From Sebastes aleutianus (lineage: Eukaryota > Chordata > Actinopteri > Perciformes > Sebastidae), in the NCBI GenBank assembly GCA_916700875.1, contig CAKAKS010000192.1:18518-82517 (forward strand): a stretch of 64,000 nucleotides of DNA, written 5' to 3'. Numbering within the stretch: the first letter of the stretch is position 1; every line of letters starts with the position of its first letter. Position numbers and translations under genes: made by a program. The notes beneath the pieces were generated by a model. That model had not been told where the DNA came from and made no database searches. It saw only the letters and a list, made by a program, of their open reading frames with translations. Below are positions 23,159 through 32,435 of the stretch, piece after piece.

Positions 23159-26070
23159 CTGTGAAATGAAAGTTAAAACAGTATCTCAATTTAGTGAATA
23201 TCTGTATACACATTTAAAAATAACAGTCTAGTTTTCATCTCTACATTTAGTCTCTGCTGTCACCTGTGAAATGAATTATGACTTACAGTATGTATAATTC
23301 TTAAATATTAGGATAGCTACACATGAGCATTTCATAAACTGCAATTTAACAAAGGTAAATACCAACCTCTTTTGACTCTGAGTGTACAGTTCCTTTGAGG
23401 CCTGGCTCAGAGCCTTCAATGTAAAACTTAAGTCTCATATGCTTCAGTCCGTCCTTCAGGTACTCATGATGGCTAAAGTGGAAACAGACACACACAAACA
23501 GAATTAATACTGTAATACATCAGCACTACCACCACACAGATCCTTCTGTATAATACAGTCTAATCAACAGCTTATTTGGACGAAGTAACAAAAGTCCCAC
23601 CTGACTTGCTGCCTCCTTCCTCGACGGGTAGTCTCCCCATAACACTTGATCGGCTCCCCAAATGCACCAATCACCTGCATTTTCAATAAACAAAAATGTT
23701 TTTTGCACTTTACTTTTAAACAGGAGATGACTTCAAGATATGGTAGCAATACAATACAACATACAATCCAATAATTGTTACAATAGATTCACGCATTCGG
23801 TGTTAACACTGCAAAATGTACAGTATAGTCGTGTACTGTCAGATCTCATTCTTACCTCTGGGTCTAACCTGAGTATGTTGAAGGCTTTCCCGTAGACTTT
23901 ATTTGGACTTGAGGAAGAAAACAGCTCCTGGAACACCACATATAACAGCCCGCCTGCACACAGAACAACACACGTTAGTGCCCATATCCATTATTTGACT
24001 TGAAAGGAGGTGATAAATCTGCTTGAAATCTTGAAGATGTAGTCACCCGTCACTCCAAGCCCGATCAGTACAACTATCAAGTAGGTGAAGTCTCTGCCAG
24101 CTTCTTTCACTGGAACATATTGAAAAGTAGGAGTGATTAGACAATCAGTCAACTGTTTGATAACTAACAGTTTGGTACTTTATCAAGTAGACTTATCAAA
24201 CGGCTGCAGTCTCACAAATGCAAACAAGTGCTTGATTTATACAAAACATAAATGCATTATTTGGCTCCTGGATCAGATAAGACCATTTTAAGACATTGGA
24301 GTCTGGTCTCTTGTGATGATTTGTCACGACTCAGTTACTATTTATAGACTCAATCATTATAGTGATTGAGTCCATCACATAAAATAAATAGATTATAATC
24401 TATCAGTCCATAAATACGAGTAATAAAAAAACAATCTTGCTACCTCAACTAACCATGTTATGTCTTGAGCTGTGCATTTGGACAAATTCCACCTGTTTTT
24501 AATTTTAATGCAATACCCGTTTGACAGTGTGGACAATATGTTATTGCACTGCTGCTGTTATAATTGCATGCAACTTTTTTTTTTTTTTTTAAACATGGGC
24601 ATATCATCTGTCTGCCAATATAAATCCTACACACAGTACATACAGTATATAGACATGAATACATGTACATACTGTTCATAATCCAGTCCATGTATATCCA
24701 TTCAGTATCTATATCTTTGCACTATTTGTATTGTTTACACTTAAAGAACAATTGACTTATACATGCCGGTGTAAGCTCTGAACCCTATTTCAGAGCTTAC
24801 ACTGGCCAGCGCTGATCCAACCGGACTGGACCAGGCCTCAGACTTTGGACTGGAGTCAGAGGTCAGGGCAGAAAAACAGTTAGATTTAGGCAATAAAACT
24901 ACAATTTATTTAGGTTTAGGCAATAAAACTACAACTTCTTTAGGTTTAGGCAAAAAAAACCCCACTTGGTTAAGTTTGGGGTTAAACATGGGGTTTGGGG
25001 TTAAAATAATAATAGGAACACAACTTCACATTGTTGATTTCACAAGGGATGTGATCTCCAGTCTCCTGGATGCACCTTTCATAATTCCTACGGTCACTAG
25101 AGGTCGCTGTCGTGTTCTTTTATACCTTCTTTCGGTGATTTACCATGTGATTAGATGATAAAACCTACTAGTGGGTGTAGTAGGCCCCTACTGACCCACA
25201 TCTATGGGGCTTGACTGATAACGCCTAATTAATAGCCTGACAACAGTCTAATCGGCTGATAATACATACATGAACAGAAAATAATGCACACGTAGGTACA
25301 TTATTTTAGGTACATTACGTAGGTTGTGGTAAATACCATAAAAAGTGACAGTAAGAAGAAAATAGGAAGTCGAATAATGACAGTGTATATGTAAATGAAG
25401 CAGGATTTGTTTACAAACAGAGGTCAGGCTAACAGGTCAGAGGTCAGTAAGTGGATGAGGATGTTTTATATACATATATATGTATTGATAAATTATTTAT
25501 ATATAAACCTATTTTTCCACTAATTGTGTAATGTTTCATAACAGTCCTGTCTATTCCTCACCTTTATTTGTCCAGCTTTGTTGTCTTTGTCCCTAGCTGT
25601 TTTTTTTTTTTCTATTTCTGTCTACGTTTAGAGAGATCCTTATTTGTATGTTATTGGCAATTAAACTGATTCTGAATATCTTTTCATGCAATTTAGTGCA
25701 CTCAAATGAGAGTCCACAAGGGAGGACACCAGTCATCTATCTATATGTCAGTGCCTTGTTTACCTTTCTGTGTAGCTGAAGGCTTCGGGCTCCCACTCTG
25801 GTACCTGGAGACAGATCTGTCTCTGTCTTCGGGCTTGCTCTGGTTTCTAACCGCAGAGTCGAGCCACACACCTCTCCGTGTCCGTGTCTGTGACTGAATG
25901 AAGCAGCTCAGCACTGGGACCGCAGAAGAAGGAGCCTCTGCTCTCCTGAGGAAGCTCAGTCTGGATACTGTTGACGCCGTCCTCTGCGTGTGGATGAGCA
26001 ACCTGACATGTGTGAGTTTGCATTGCTGTAGATTCCGGTGCAGGGATTTCAATATCTGCGTGTAAGCCAT
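23066..26070 (-). CDS. timm21: TIM21-like inner-membrane presequence translocase subunit
   Basis: TIM21 is an inner-membrane protein of the mitochondrial TIM23 complex. Its intermembrane-space domain contacts the TOM complex and it helps lateral sorting of preproteins. Six exons (26070-25764, 24109-24047, 23953-23856, 23674-23601, 23472-23367, 23158-23066) join in frame to 246 residues; I recall 248 for the human protein. The N-terminal ~100 residues are rich in Arg, Lys, Ser and Gln with few acidic residues, as in a presequence. Residues about 112-131 form the membrane span (TYLIVVLIGLGVTGG). The TIM21 core follows: SSSSPNKVYG, VIGAFGEPIKCYGE, TRRGRRQ, LKFYIEGSEPG, and the C-terminal YPRRTIIVEDNR. 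These match the human protein as I remember it closely and in order. The ATG at 26070 has a strong context. The gene lies between NETO1 and the PPPY gene, all on one strand. Confidence 0.95.
23367..23472 (-). CDS. timm21: timm21 exon 5
   Basis: Acceptor ctttag and donor AAAGAG|GTTGGT. It encodes EYLKDGLKHMRLKFYIEGSE and PGLKGTVHSESKE, matching the conserved DGLKH and KFYIEGSEPG motifs. Confidence 0.94.
23601..23674 (-). CDS. timm21: timm21 exon 4
   Basis: Acceptor aaatgcag and donor GTCAG|GTGGG. It encodes VIGAFGEPIKCYGETTRRGR and RQQV, the conserved GxFGExIKxYGExTRRGRRQ core of TIM21. Confidence 0.95.
23856..23953 (-). CDS. timm21: timm21 exon 3
   Basis: Acceptor tgtgcag and donor CAGAG|GTAAG. 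It encodes the end of the membrane span and the start of the intermembrane-space domain: GGLLYVVFQELFSSSSPNKV and then YGKAFNILRLDPE. Confidence 0.93.
24047..24109 (-). CDS. timm21: timm21 exon 2 (transmembrane segment)
   Basis: A 63-base exon between acceptor gttccag and donor ACGG|GTGACT. It encodes (V)KEAGRDFTYLIVVLIGLGVT, the KEAGRDFTYL motif and start of the membrane span typical of TIM21. It is too short for ORF finders but its frame joins exactly to both neighbours. Confidence 0.93.
24767..24804. repeat. 16-bp inverted repeat (hairpin)
   Basis: cggtgtaagctctgaa at 24767-24782 is complementary, except one position, to ttcagagcttacactg at 24789-24804, with a 6-base loop. It lies in the first timm21 intron. 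Confidence 0.8.
24882..25390. mobile_element. Dispersed element, truncated copy
   Basis: Nearly identical to 29007-29490, from ttaggcaataaaactacaat through cacaagggatgtgatctcca, gggtgtagtaggccc and gcctaattaatagcctgaca. It lacks the left inverted arm present in the other copy. It lies in the first timm21 intron. Confidence 0.8.
25764..26070 (-). CDS. timm21: timm21 coding exon 1 (presequence)
   Basis: ATG at 26070-26068 with A at -3 and G at +4. It encodes 102 residues of basic, Ser/Gln-rich targeting and linker sequence and ends ATQK before the donor AAAG|GTAAAC. The open frame extends upstream of the ATG only through a GTG codon, so the first ATG is preferred. Confidence 0.88.
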
Positions 26071-26334
26071 GATGTCCTCTGTGAGAGAAGTTACCTGCAC
26101 AACACGCTAGCAAACCGAGTAGTTAAGCTGTAAAAACTGTCATATAAGCTACTGCAGGCTAAACTAATATAAAGTGACTTATTATACATACATTTCATAT
26201 CATGCAATGCACAACAAACCACTAACTAACTAACATACTCGGACATACTGTGCTATACATGGGCGGCCTCTGTCAAGAATCAAGTCGTGGTATTTGTGTT
26301 CATGAGGCGCACACGTTTTGTCGTCACGCACCCT

Positions 26335-26357
26335 AGGAATCATGGGAGATTGAGTTT
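26335..26357 (-). promoter_or_regulatory. ZNF143/THAP11-like element upstream of timm21
   Basis: On the minus strand this reads ACTCAATCTCCCATGATTC, resembling the ACTACAATTCCCATGATGC site bound by ZNF143/THAP11 at housekeeping and mitochondrial-protein promoters. It lies about 270 bases upstream of the timm21 ATG. The match is imperfect and the transcription start is unknown. Confidence 0.3.
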
Positions 26358-26720
26358 TTTAATTTAGCACCATGTATGAGGCCCCTTATAATAAACAGAA
26401 ACACTCTACACACATTCACAGACTGGTAAGAATACATTCATTGTATTAATGATAGCTAATAGTAATATTTAAATGAAAGGTAGGCCTATAAAAACTTTTT
26501 TTAACCCTCATCCTACTAACTTAGGCTATTTAACCTACAAGGACTACAAACTGGGGTCCTTGAGGACCTCAAGAAAAAAAACAAAAAACAGGTTATTATA
26601 AGAAACAACCATCATAACAAAATGTTAAGTTATTTCTTCTCAAAAAATTATTCGTCAAAGCCAGCTGAAGAAAAGTAAAAAAACGATTATTATTATTATT
26701 TTGGGGAAAGTTGCAGTTAA

Positions 26721-27119
26721 AGGGACTGTTTGTAACTTTTTAAGCGTATAAATGTAGCGGGTCGCCACACATGCGCGCTCGCATATGCGTGTTCGCGTGT
26801 GGCCGCTGCCTCTCCTCCTCTGCCTGCCTGCCTTCACTCAGACAGCGCGCGCGTTCTCGCTCAGCTCGCGCAACATCTAGACGTGAACGCGCGCTCACTC
26901 CACACTGCAGAAGAGTTAGTAGCTCTGAGAATATCTAGTGAATGTACAGTGGACGTTTGTGCAGAAATAACTGCTGCAGCTCCTCCAGACCAACAGAGGT
27001 TTCCCGTGTCTTGTGAAGTGACGGAGCTCCTCAGCGAGTAACGTTATCGTCTTGTTACCTACCGGGTGCTGGTGTCTCCCTGCTCTCTCCGGCTGCAGGT
27101 GGAGTCCCAAATAGTCCCT
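26721..27119. mobile_element. TTAA-flanked nonautonomous element (AGGGACT ends)
   Basis: TTAA at 26717-26720 and 27120-27123 flank ends AGGGACTGTTTGTAAC and AGTCCCT, which are inverted. The interior is GC-rich (gcgcgcgttctcgctcagct). A second AGGGACTGTTTGTAAG start follows immediately at 27124, so two copies, or an element and its fragment, share one TTAA. Confidence 0.75.
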
Positions 27120-27123
27120 TTAA

Positions 27124-27210
27124 AGGGACTGTTTGTAAGAATTAGAAATGCTTCTTAACAGCGACACCTGAGGCCGTTAAGTCAATGAAAGTCAGTGCTA
27201 AATGCTCCAC
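27124..27210. mobile_element. Fragment of a second AGGGACT element
   Basis: It starts with the same AGGGACTGTTTGTAA end as its neighbour and continues aattagaaatgcttcttaac. No matching right end was found. Confidence 0.5.
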
Positions 27211-28767
27211 TAAAAGTGACACTAAAGTGTAATTTTTTACATTTTATGTTTTCTTATGTTCTTATGTTAAATATTCAGTTATATTTTCTGTAAATTTAAC
27301 TTACCAACATAAATGGGGAGCTTCACTGCTATAGGAATTCTGGTGATGTAATACTAAAGCCTTTACTTAGGTATTTGTTTACTTGCCTAGCATTTTAGCA
27401 TTTAAGTATAAAGTATACCTAATCTAGTCTAATCTTAGTCTAATAATACAGGGATCAACATATAAAATATTCAGAAATTATTTAATATAAACTCCAGAAA
27501 CCCAGATATTTAAAACCCACAAATTTCCCAGAAGAAATATTGAGTACATGAGGTCAGTATCCTCAAGGTCCCTGAACAGAGCAGAATAGAAAATATGATG
27601 TTACTGACAAAATAAATCATCACAATAAAATCAGTAAACATTAGTTTATTGAAAACATTCTGTCCAGCATTTTCTGTTATCAAATAAATATGCAAACGGG
27701 TTAAAAAAAACAAAACTACAATGAAATGAAGTTTAACAAAGACAAAGGAAGTAAATAATGTTCAGACATCAGTGAAAGTGTCAGTAAATAAACATTAGTT
27801 GATGGGTCAGTAGAATCATGTTTATGCACCCATTTGTGAAGTTTAACATGACTTTATTTCAAACATTCAGTTTTTTCATCTTCTCAACAAGGCTTTCTGT
27901 ACTTGTCTGGATATAAAAACAACCTGATATTCTACTGTTAAGGAATGACATCAAAATAAGAAATATAATGTGAAATCAGCAGCTGAAATATGCAATTTCA
28001 TATTTTGATGTTAACACGAAAATGATTTAAAAAACCTGATTCAGTTTTTTTTTTCTCCAAGAACAACTTTACATTAAAGGTACTCTATTTAAAAAAAAAA
28101 AAAAAAAGTTTCAGTCCCGTATCTGAAATTACTAGTGCTCCGTGTCAATCCCAGCCACTTGTGGAGCACAGGTATAGGGGGAAAATGCACCTCTGCGGTC
28201 CCAAAGCAAAGACGAAAAACTTGCACCACAAACTTTTTTTTTCTCATCACAACACTCTACATTGGTAAAGTTGCTCAGGGCAACAAGTTCACTCAAGATG
28301 CAAGGGAGAGAAACCTTAGCTCCGAATGCTGTCAAACTTGGCAAGATGCAGAGGAATGATGCATCTGTCTGATGTATCTGCAGAGAAATGAAAACACTAT
28401 TACTTTGAGTCTGTTCTGGGCCCTACACTTTTCTCATCTGCTGCCTGGGCTGCTTGTGATCGAATTGGTTCAGACTTCTTTAATTACTGAGCTGTCTGCC
28501 TCTCTCTATATGCTGGCAGATGAGTTTGTGACTGTGTGTGCGTGTGTGTTTGTGTTCAAGAGAGAAGAGAGAGGAATGGTATTTGTGTGAACGCTTTTTG
28601 AATATCTATGACAAGTGTTGGCAAAATAATAAAACATAGAGACAACAGACAGACATGAGCGCAATGTGTGTATAGAAAAGAAACATTGTATTCATGTGCA
28701 GAAATATGGGTCGGTGTATGATTGTGTGTGTGTAGGAAAAGGGGAGAGCATGGATGTAAATAATAGC

Positions 28768-29490
28768 ACCTGATTCGACTGTTATCAGGCCATAGGCGTT
28801 ATCAGTCGCTATAAGCGCCATAGATGGGGGTCATTAGGGGCCTACTACACCTGCTATGTTGTAAAAGTGAAAATGAAACTTAAAAGCAACACATTCTCAC
28901 ATGTTGTAAAATTTAATGAAACGTCACCTTTTAAATACAAACAAAAAGGCTTCTTTAGGTTTAGGCAACAAAACAACAGCTTCTTTAGGTTTAGGGGAAA
29001 AAAAAGTTAGATTTAGGCAATAAAACTACAATTTATTTAGGTTTAGGCAAAAAAAAAAGAAGTTAGGTTTAGGCAATAAAACTACAACTTCTTTAGGTTT
29101 AGGCGGAAAAACATTGTGTTTTGGGTTAAAATAATAATAGGAACACAACAACACATTGTTGGTTTCACAAGGGATGTGATCTCCAGTCTCCTGTGTGCAC
29201 CTTTCATAATTCCTACGGTCACTGGAGGTCACTGTCGTGTTCTTTTATACCTTCTTTCAGTGATTTACCATGTGAATGGATGATAAATCCTACTAGTGGG
29301 TGTAGTAGGTCCCTACTGACCCACATCTATGGGGCTTGACTGATAACGCCTAATTAATAGCCTGACAACAGTGTGATCGGCTGATAATACATATGGACAG
29401 AAAATAATGTACACGTAGATGGTAAATACCATAAAAAGTGACACAGTAAGAAAAAAATAGGAAGTCGAATAATGACAGAGTGTATATGTG
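28768..29490. mobile_element. Dispersed element with ~90-bp inverted terminal arms
   Basis: The left arm 28768-28857 is a diverged reverse complement of 29290-29388 (ggcgttatcagtc, catagatg.gggtca, aggggcctactacac). Between the arms are three to four copies of a ttaggtttaggcaa...aaaactacaactt unit. It lies between timm21 and neto1. Confidence 0.8.
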
Positions 29491-29902
29491 TGTGAATTGT
29501 TTGTCATTGTGCTCACAGCTGATCTACTATTCTTACCTTCCTTATATATATTGCAGGTTGTTTTTCCTACAAAAGCAGCCTGCCAACAGTGAGCGTTATT
29601 AGAGTGTGAGGCTGATCCGTCCCCTCTGCAGTATGTAAGGAGTTAATCTCATCAGGACAAGCACAAAAAGTCAATTATCTTGTCTGTCAGGTACCTGTGA
29701 TTATTTGAACCGTTTGGGTCTCATTTTATTGTCCTGCTTGGTGAAACAAGTCCTTTTGGTTTCTCTAAAGCAAATCAGCTGCAACAAATAAACCAACATC
29801 TATATATTATGAATGTGAGACATGGACAGTTTGAGGACACACTAAAGGGACAAAGGGAATGTTGACCAAAAGCCAATAAAACAAAGAAAGAAAAGGTGAA
29901 GC

Positions 29903-29918
29903 TTTATTGTTATTTATT
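29903..29918 (-). terminator. Candidate distal poly(A) signals of neto1
   Basis: Two AATAAA hexamers occur here on the minus strand, about 2.5 kb beyond the TTRV exon's stop. A single hexamer at 31133-31128 is a nearer candidate. Which one is used cannot be told from sequence. Confidence 0.28.
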
Positions 29919-30229
29919 TTACAAAGCATCAGTAAAATCAGCCCTGAAAGATAATCTGAGTAACTGTAAAAACTGTCATCCTTTCAGTTTGCCCTACAGT
30001 ATAAAAGTCTGTTTCAATACAAATATATTAAGCTCCTACAGTAGAAGAGAGTTAGAAGACAAACAGACTTGAAGTATTTGCCAAAATAACAAAACAAGTA
30101 TCCTTTGTCAAAATAAAAATGCCTGTCCAAAAGTTATATTTAAAAGGGAGTTTTAAAGTGTTAAAATGAAAATGGTGAAATTCATTTGCTTAATTCTCTT
30201 TTACCTAATGATTTGCAACAACATGCAAT

Positions 30230-30680
30230 GCAATTAATTCATTTTGAAGATGCTTCTATTTCACTACTCTTTATGTCCTATGACTTATGTATTAGTAGAT
30301 CGGGGCTTTTCATATTTTAATGTTAGTATGTTAATGTTTGGATGGATATAAAAGAAGCATGCACAAACCACACAACTCGGCTTCAAACTGTTATCCAAAT
30401 TAAACTGCTTCTGGTTATTCCAACAGCTTTAAATCTAATTAGGTTAGTAATTAATTCCAATTTTCTAATGAAATAAATCTTCCTAGATTTGACAAACAGC
30501 AAGCATCTATTATTTGCTATAAAAATCATAATGTGTATGCTACTCATTTTAAAAATGCATGCTTAAAAATTAACTTGAAGATGTTTGATCACATTAATTT
30601 AGTTATCAGTGAGGAGTCTATGACAATGACAGATATGTTTCTGACTAACATCCCAAATTGAATGTTTAATAATGAATAAT
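30230..30680. promoter_or_regulatory. Unique AT/homeodomain-word-rich block
   Basis: Contains many TAAT/ATTA words (caattaattcattttg, taatctaattaggttagtaa, cattaatttagtta), no repeats and no coding frame. It is either neto1 3' UTR or a regulatory element; sequence alone cannot decide. Confidence 0.2.
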
Positions 30681-30784
30681 CATGATCATTCTAAAGGTCC
30701 ATTTCTTTCCAGTGAGACAAAAAAAAATCTGGATTGTGTTCATCTCTTAATACATATTCTGTATCCTTTCGTCAAAGTGTCCCT

Positions 30785-30812
30785 TCATCATCATCATCAT
30801 CATCAGCATCAT
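30785..30812. repeat. (CAT)n microsatellite
   Basis: Seven or more CAT/ATC trinucleotide repeats with one interruption (cagcat). Confidence 0.85.
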
Positions 30813-31440
30813 GCTGGTGTAAATCTCCGCTCCGCTTTTTCATATGTCAGTGACGCCCGTTCGTACTGATCCAGGATTGCACTATTCTCAAGAAGTCTAC
30901 ATGATGGAGACAATGCAACATAATGTAGAACATAAGCAGACACACACACACAACAGGACAGCACATTTTTCACACTAAAAAGACAAAACAATAGGTAGCA
31001 CTTTATGTGACTGCTCCATTATGTGCGAGCATAAAGCTGCAAGCGTGAACTTCTAGAGCTCTGCATTGAAAAGTAACGTTTTAACAAACAAATTCCTCTA
31101 TATCTGAAATGTATTGATCTAATTGTTTTTATTACTGTATCATCATCATTGTGCTTATTGCAACCTCATGAAAGCACAGTCGTGGAGCATACACATGAAC
31201 TGTTACACACAGGCATAACTACTATGCTTCACAATTAACCAAACACAAAATCAAATACTACAAGTGACAGAAAACCATGCAAAACTACAGAGGAATTCAA
31301 TATAAGTGTGTGGTCAGTAAAGATTTGTAAATTACAAAGAGATGTCAATCTCAATGTGCTTTCTTTAGTGTGTGCAAAAATCCCACTGGTCTAATGTAGA
31401 TTGCATCTGCTTCACAATTTGTGCTTTTATGTGGACTTAA

Positions 31441-31953
31441 AGGAACAGTGCGTAGCATTTTGGGGGATCTATTAGCAAAAATAGAATATAAAATTCATAA
31501 CTATGTTTTCATTAGTATATAATCTCCTTAAACTAAGAATCAATGTAATTTCGTTAGCTTAGAATGAGCCCTTCATATCTACATAGGAAGCGGGTCCTCT
31601 TCACAGAGTCTGTGATGTTGCTATGTCATGTTTCTACAGTAGCCCAGGATGGACAAACCAAACACTGGCTCTAGAGAGCCTTTCACGTTTTTACGTTACC
31701 TGAAGGCCAACGTAGTTCTCCGACACACTTGTGAAACTGCGGAAATGTGAGCCGCAGAGTGCAAAACCGTGGTACCGCCAGCCACCGTCTGACTTCGGTT
31801 GCTCCTAAAGTAGTGTTATTATGGTACGGGTGGCCTCTGAGCGAGGCGGCTCAGGTTACTGCAGTCTTGGAAAGGGAGGAGTGACTGGAGGGGTACTCGG
31901 TTGCAATCTGCAACCACACCACTTGATGCCGCCAAATCCTACACACTGTACCT
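31441..31953. mobile_element. TTAA-flanked nonautonomous element (AGGAACAGTG ends)
   Basis: TTAA at 31437-31440 and 31954-31957 flank inverted ends AGGAACAGTGCGTAGCATTT and AGGTACAGTGTGTAGGATTT (right end read on minus strand), 17 of 20 identical. The interior of about 470 bases is noncoding. It may lie inside the long neto1 3' UTR. Confidence 0.8.
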
Positions 31954-32374
31954 TTAATAAGTGACTTTACATGATTGATATGAATTATTGTCTGTAGGCC
32001 TACTGGGAGGAAAGTGCAGAGGTTAGACATATCATTTGATAACAGCTTCAACTAAAGATGATTGAAAAAGTCCATGCTAATGAATATCCACTGAGTGAAT
32101 GTATGTCCTCGGGAGGGCATACAGTAAACTTGAGCATCACAAAGACTTCAAACAAACTCACTGGGAGGACAAGATGGCCGCAAGCAAGAAAACCATCTTG
32201 GTGAAAATGAACAAATAAAAAAACATAAAAAAATATAAACCCGCGCAAAAATCACAGAAAAGGAAAAAAAGAACTTACATAGAAAGTATATACTGACTGG
32301 GCAAAATGATGACTACACAACAACATATAAAGATTGTGATTGTTGGATAAGGGTGCTTACCTTGAGATTGTCTC

Positions 32375-32435
32375 TTAGACCCTAGTTGTGTTGTACTCTG
32401 ATTCATGTTTGCTCAAAGAGCCAATGAGGCAGAAC
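32375..32435 (-). CDS. neto1: neto1 alternative terminal exon encoding the TTRV PDZ ligand
   Basis: Acceptor catttcag precedes 32435. The first base G completes the Arg codon split by the donor at 33311. The exon then reads FCLIGSLSKHESEYNTTRV and a TAA at 32377-32375, which equals the C-terminus of mammalian NETO1 as I remember it. TTRV is a class I PDZ ligand, reported for NETO1 to bind PSD-95-type scaffolds. The exon is only 61 coding bases, so it escapes ORF searches. Confidence 0.93.

Larger units (their letters stand above)
26120..29900. other. Interval between timm21 and neto1
   Basis: Holds the timm21 promoter region, the AGGGACT elements, an AT-rich unique stretch (27240-28130) and the arm-bearing repeat. 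No exon can be supported. Confidence 0.55.

Noticed and set aside
24458..24691. Frames around the poly-T tract in the timm21 intron
   Set aside because: Low-complexity and bounded by no splice signals; intron of timm21.
26799..27041. 80-codon plus-strand frame in GC-rich sequence that looked like a first exon or CpG island
   Set aside because: Falls inside the TTAA-flanked AGGGACT element, whose GC-rich interior explains it.
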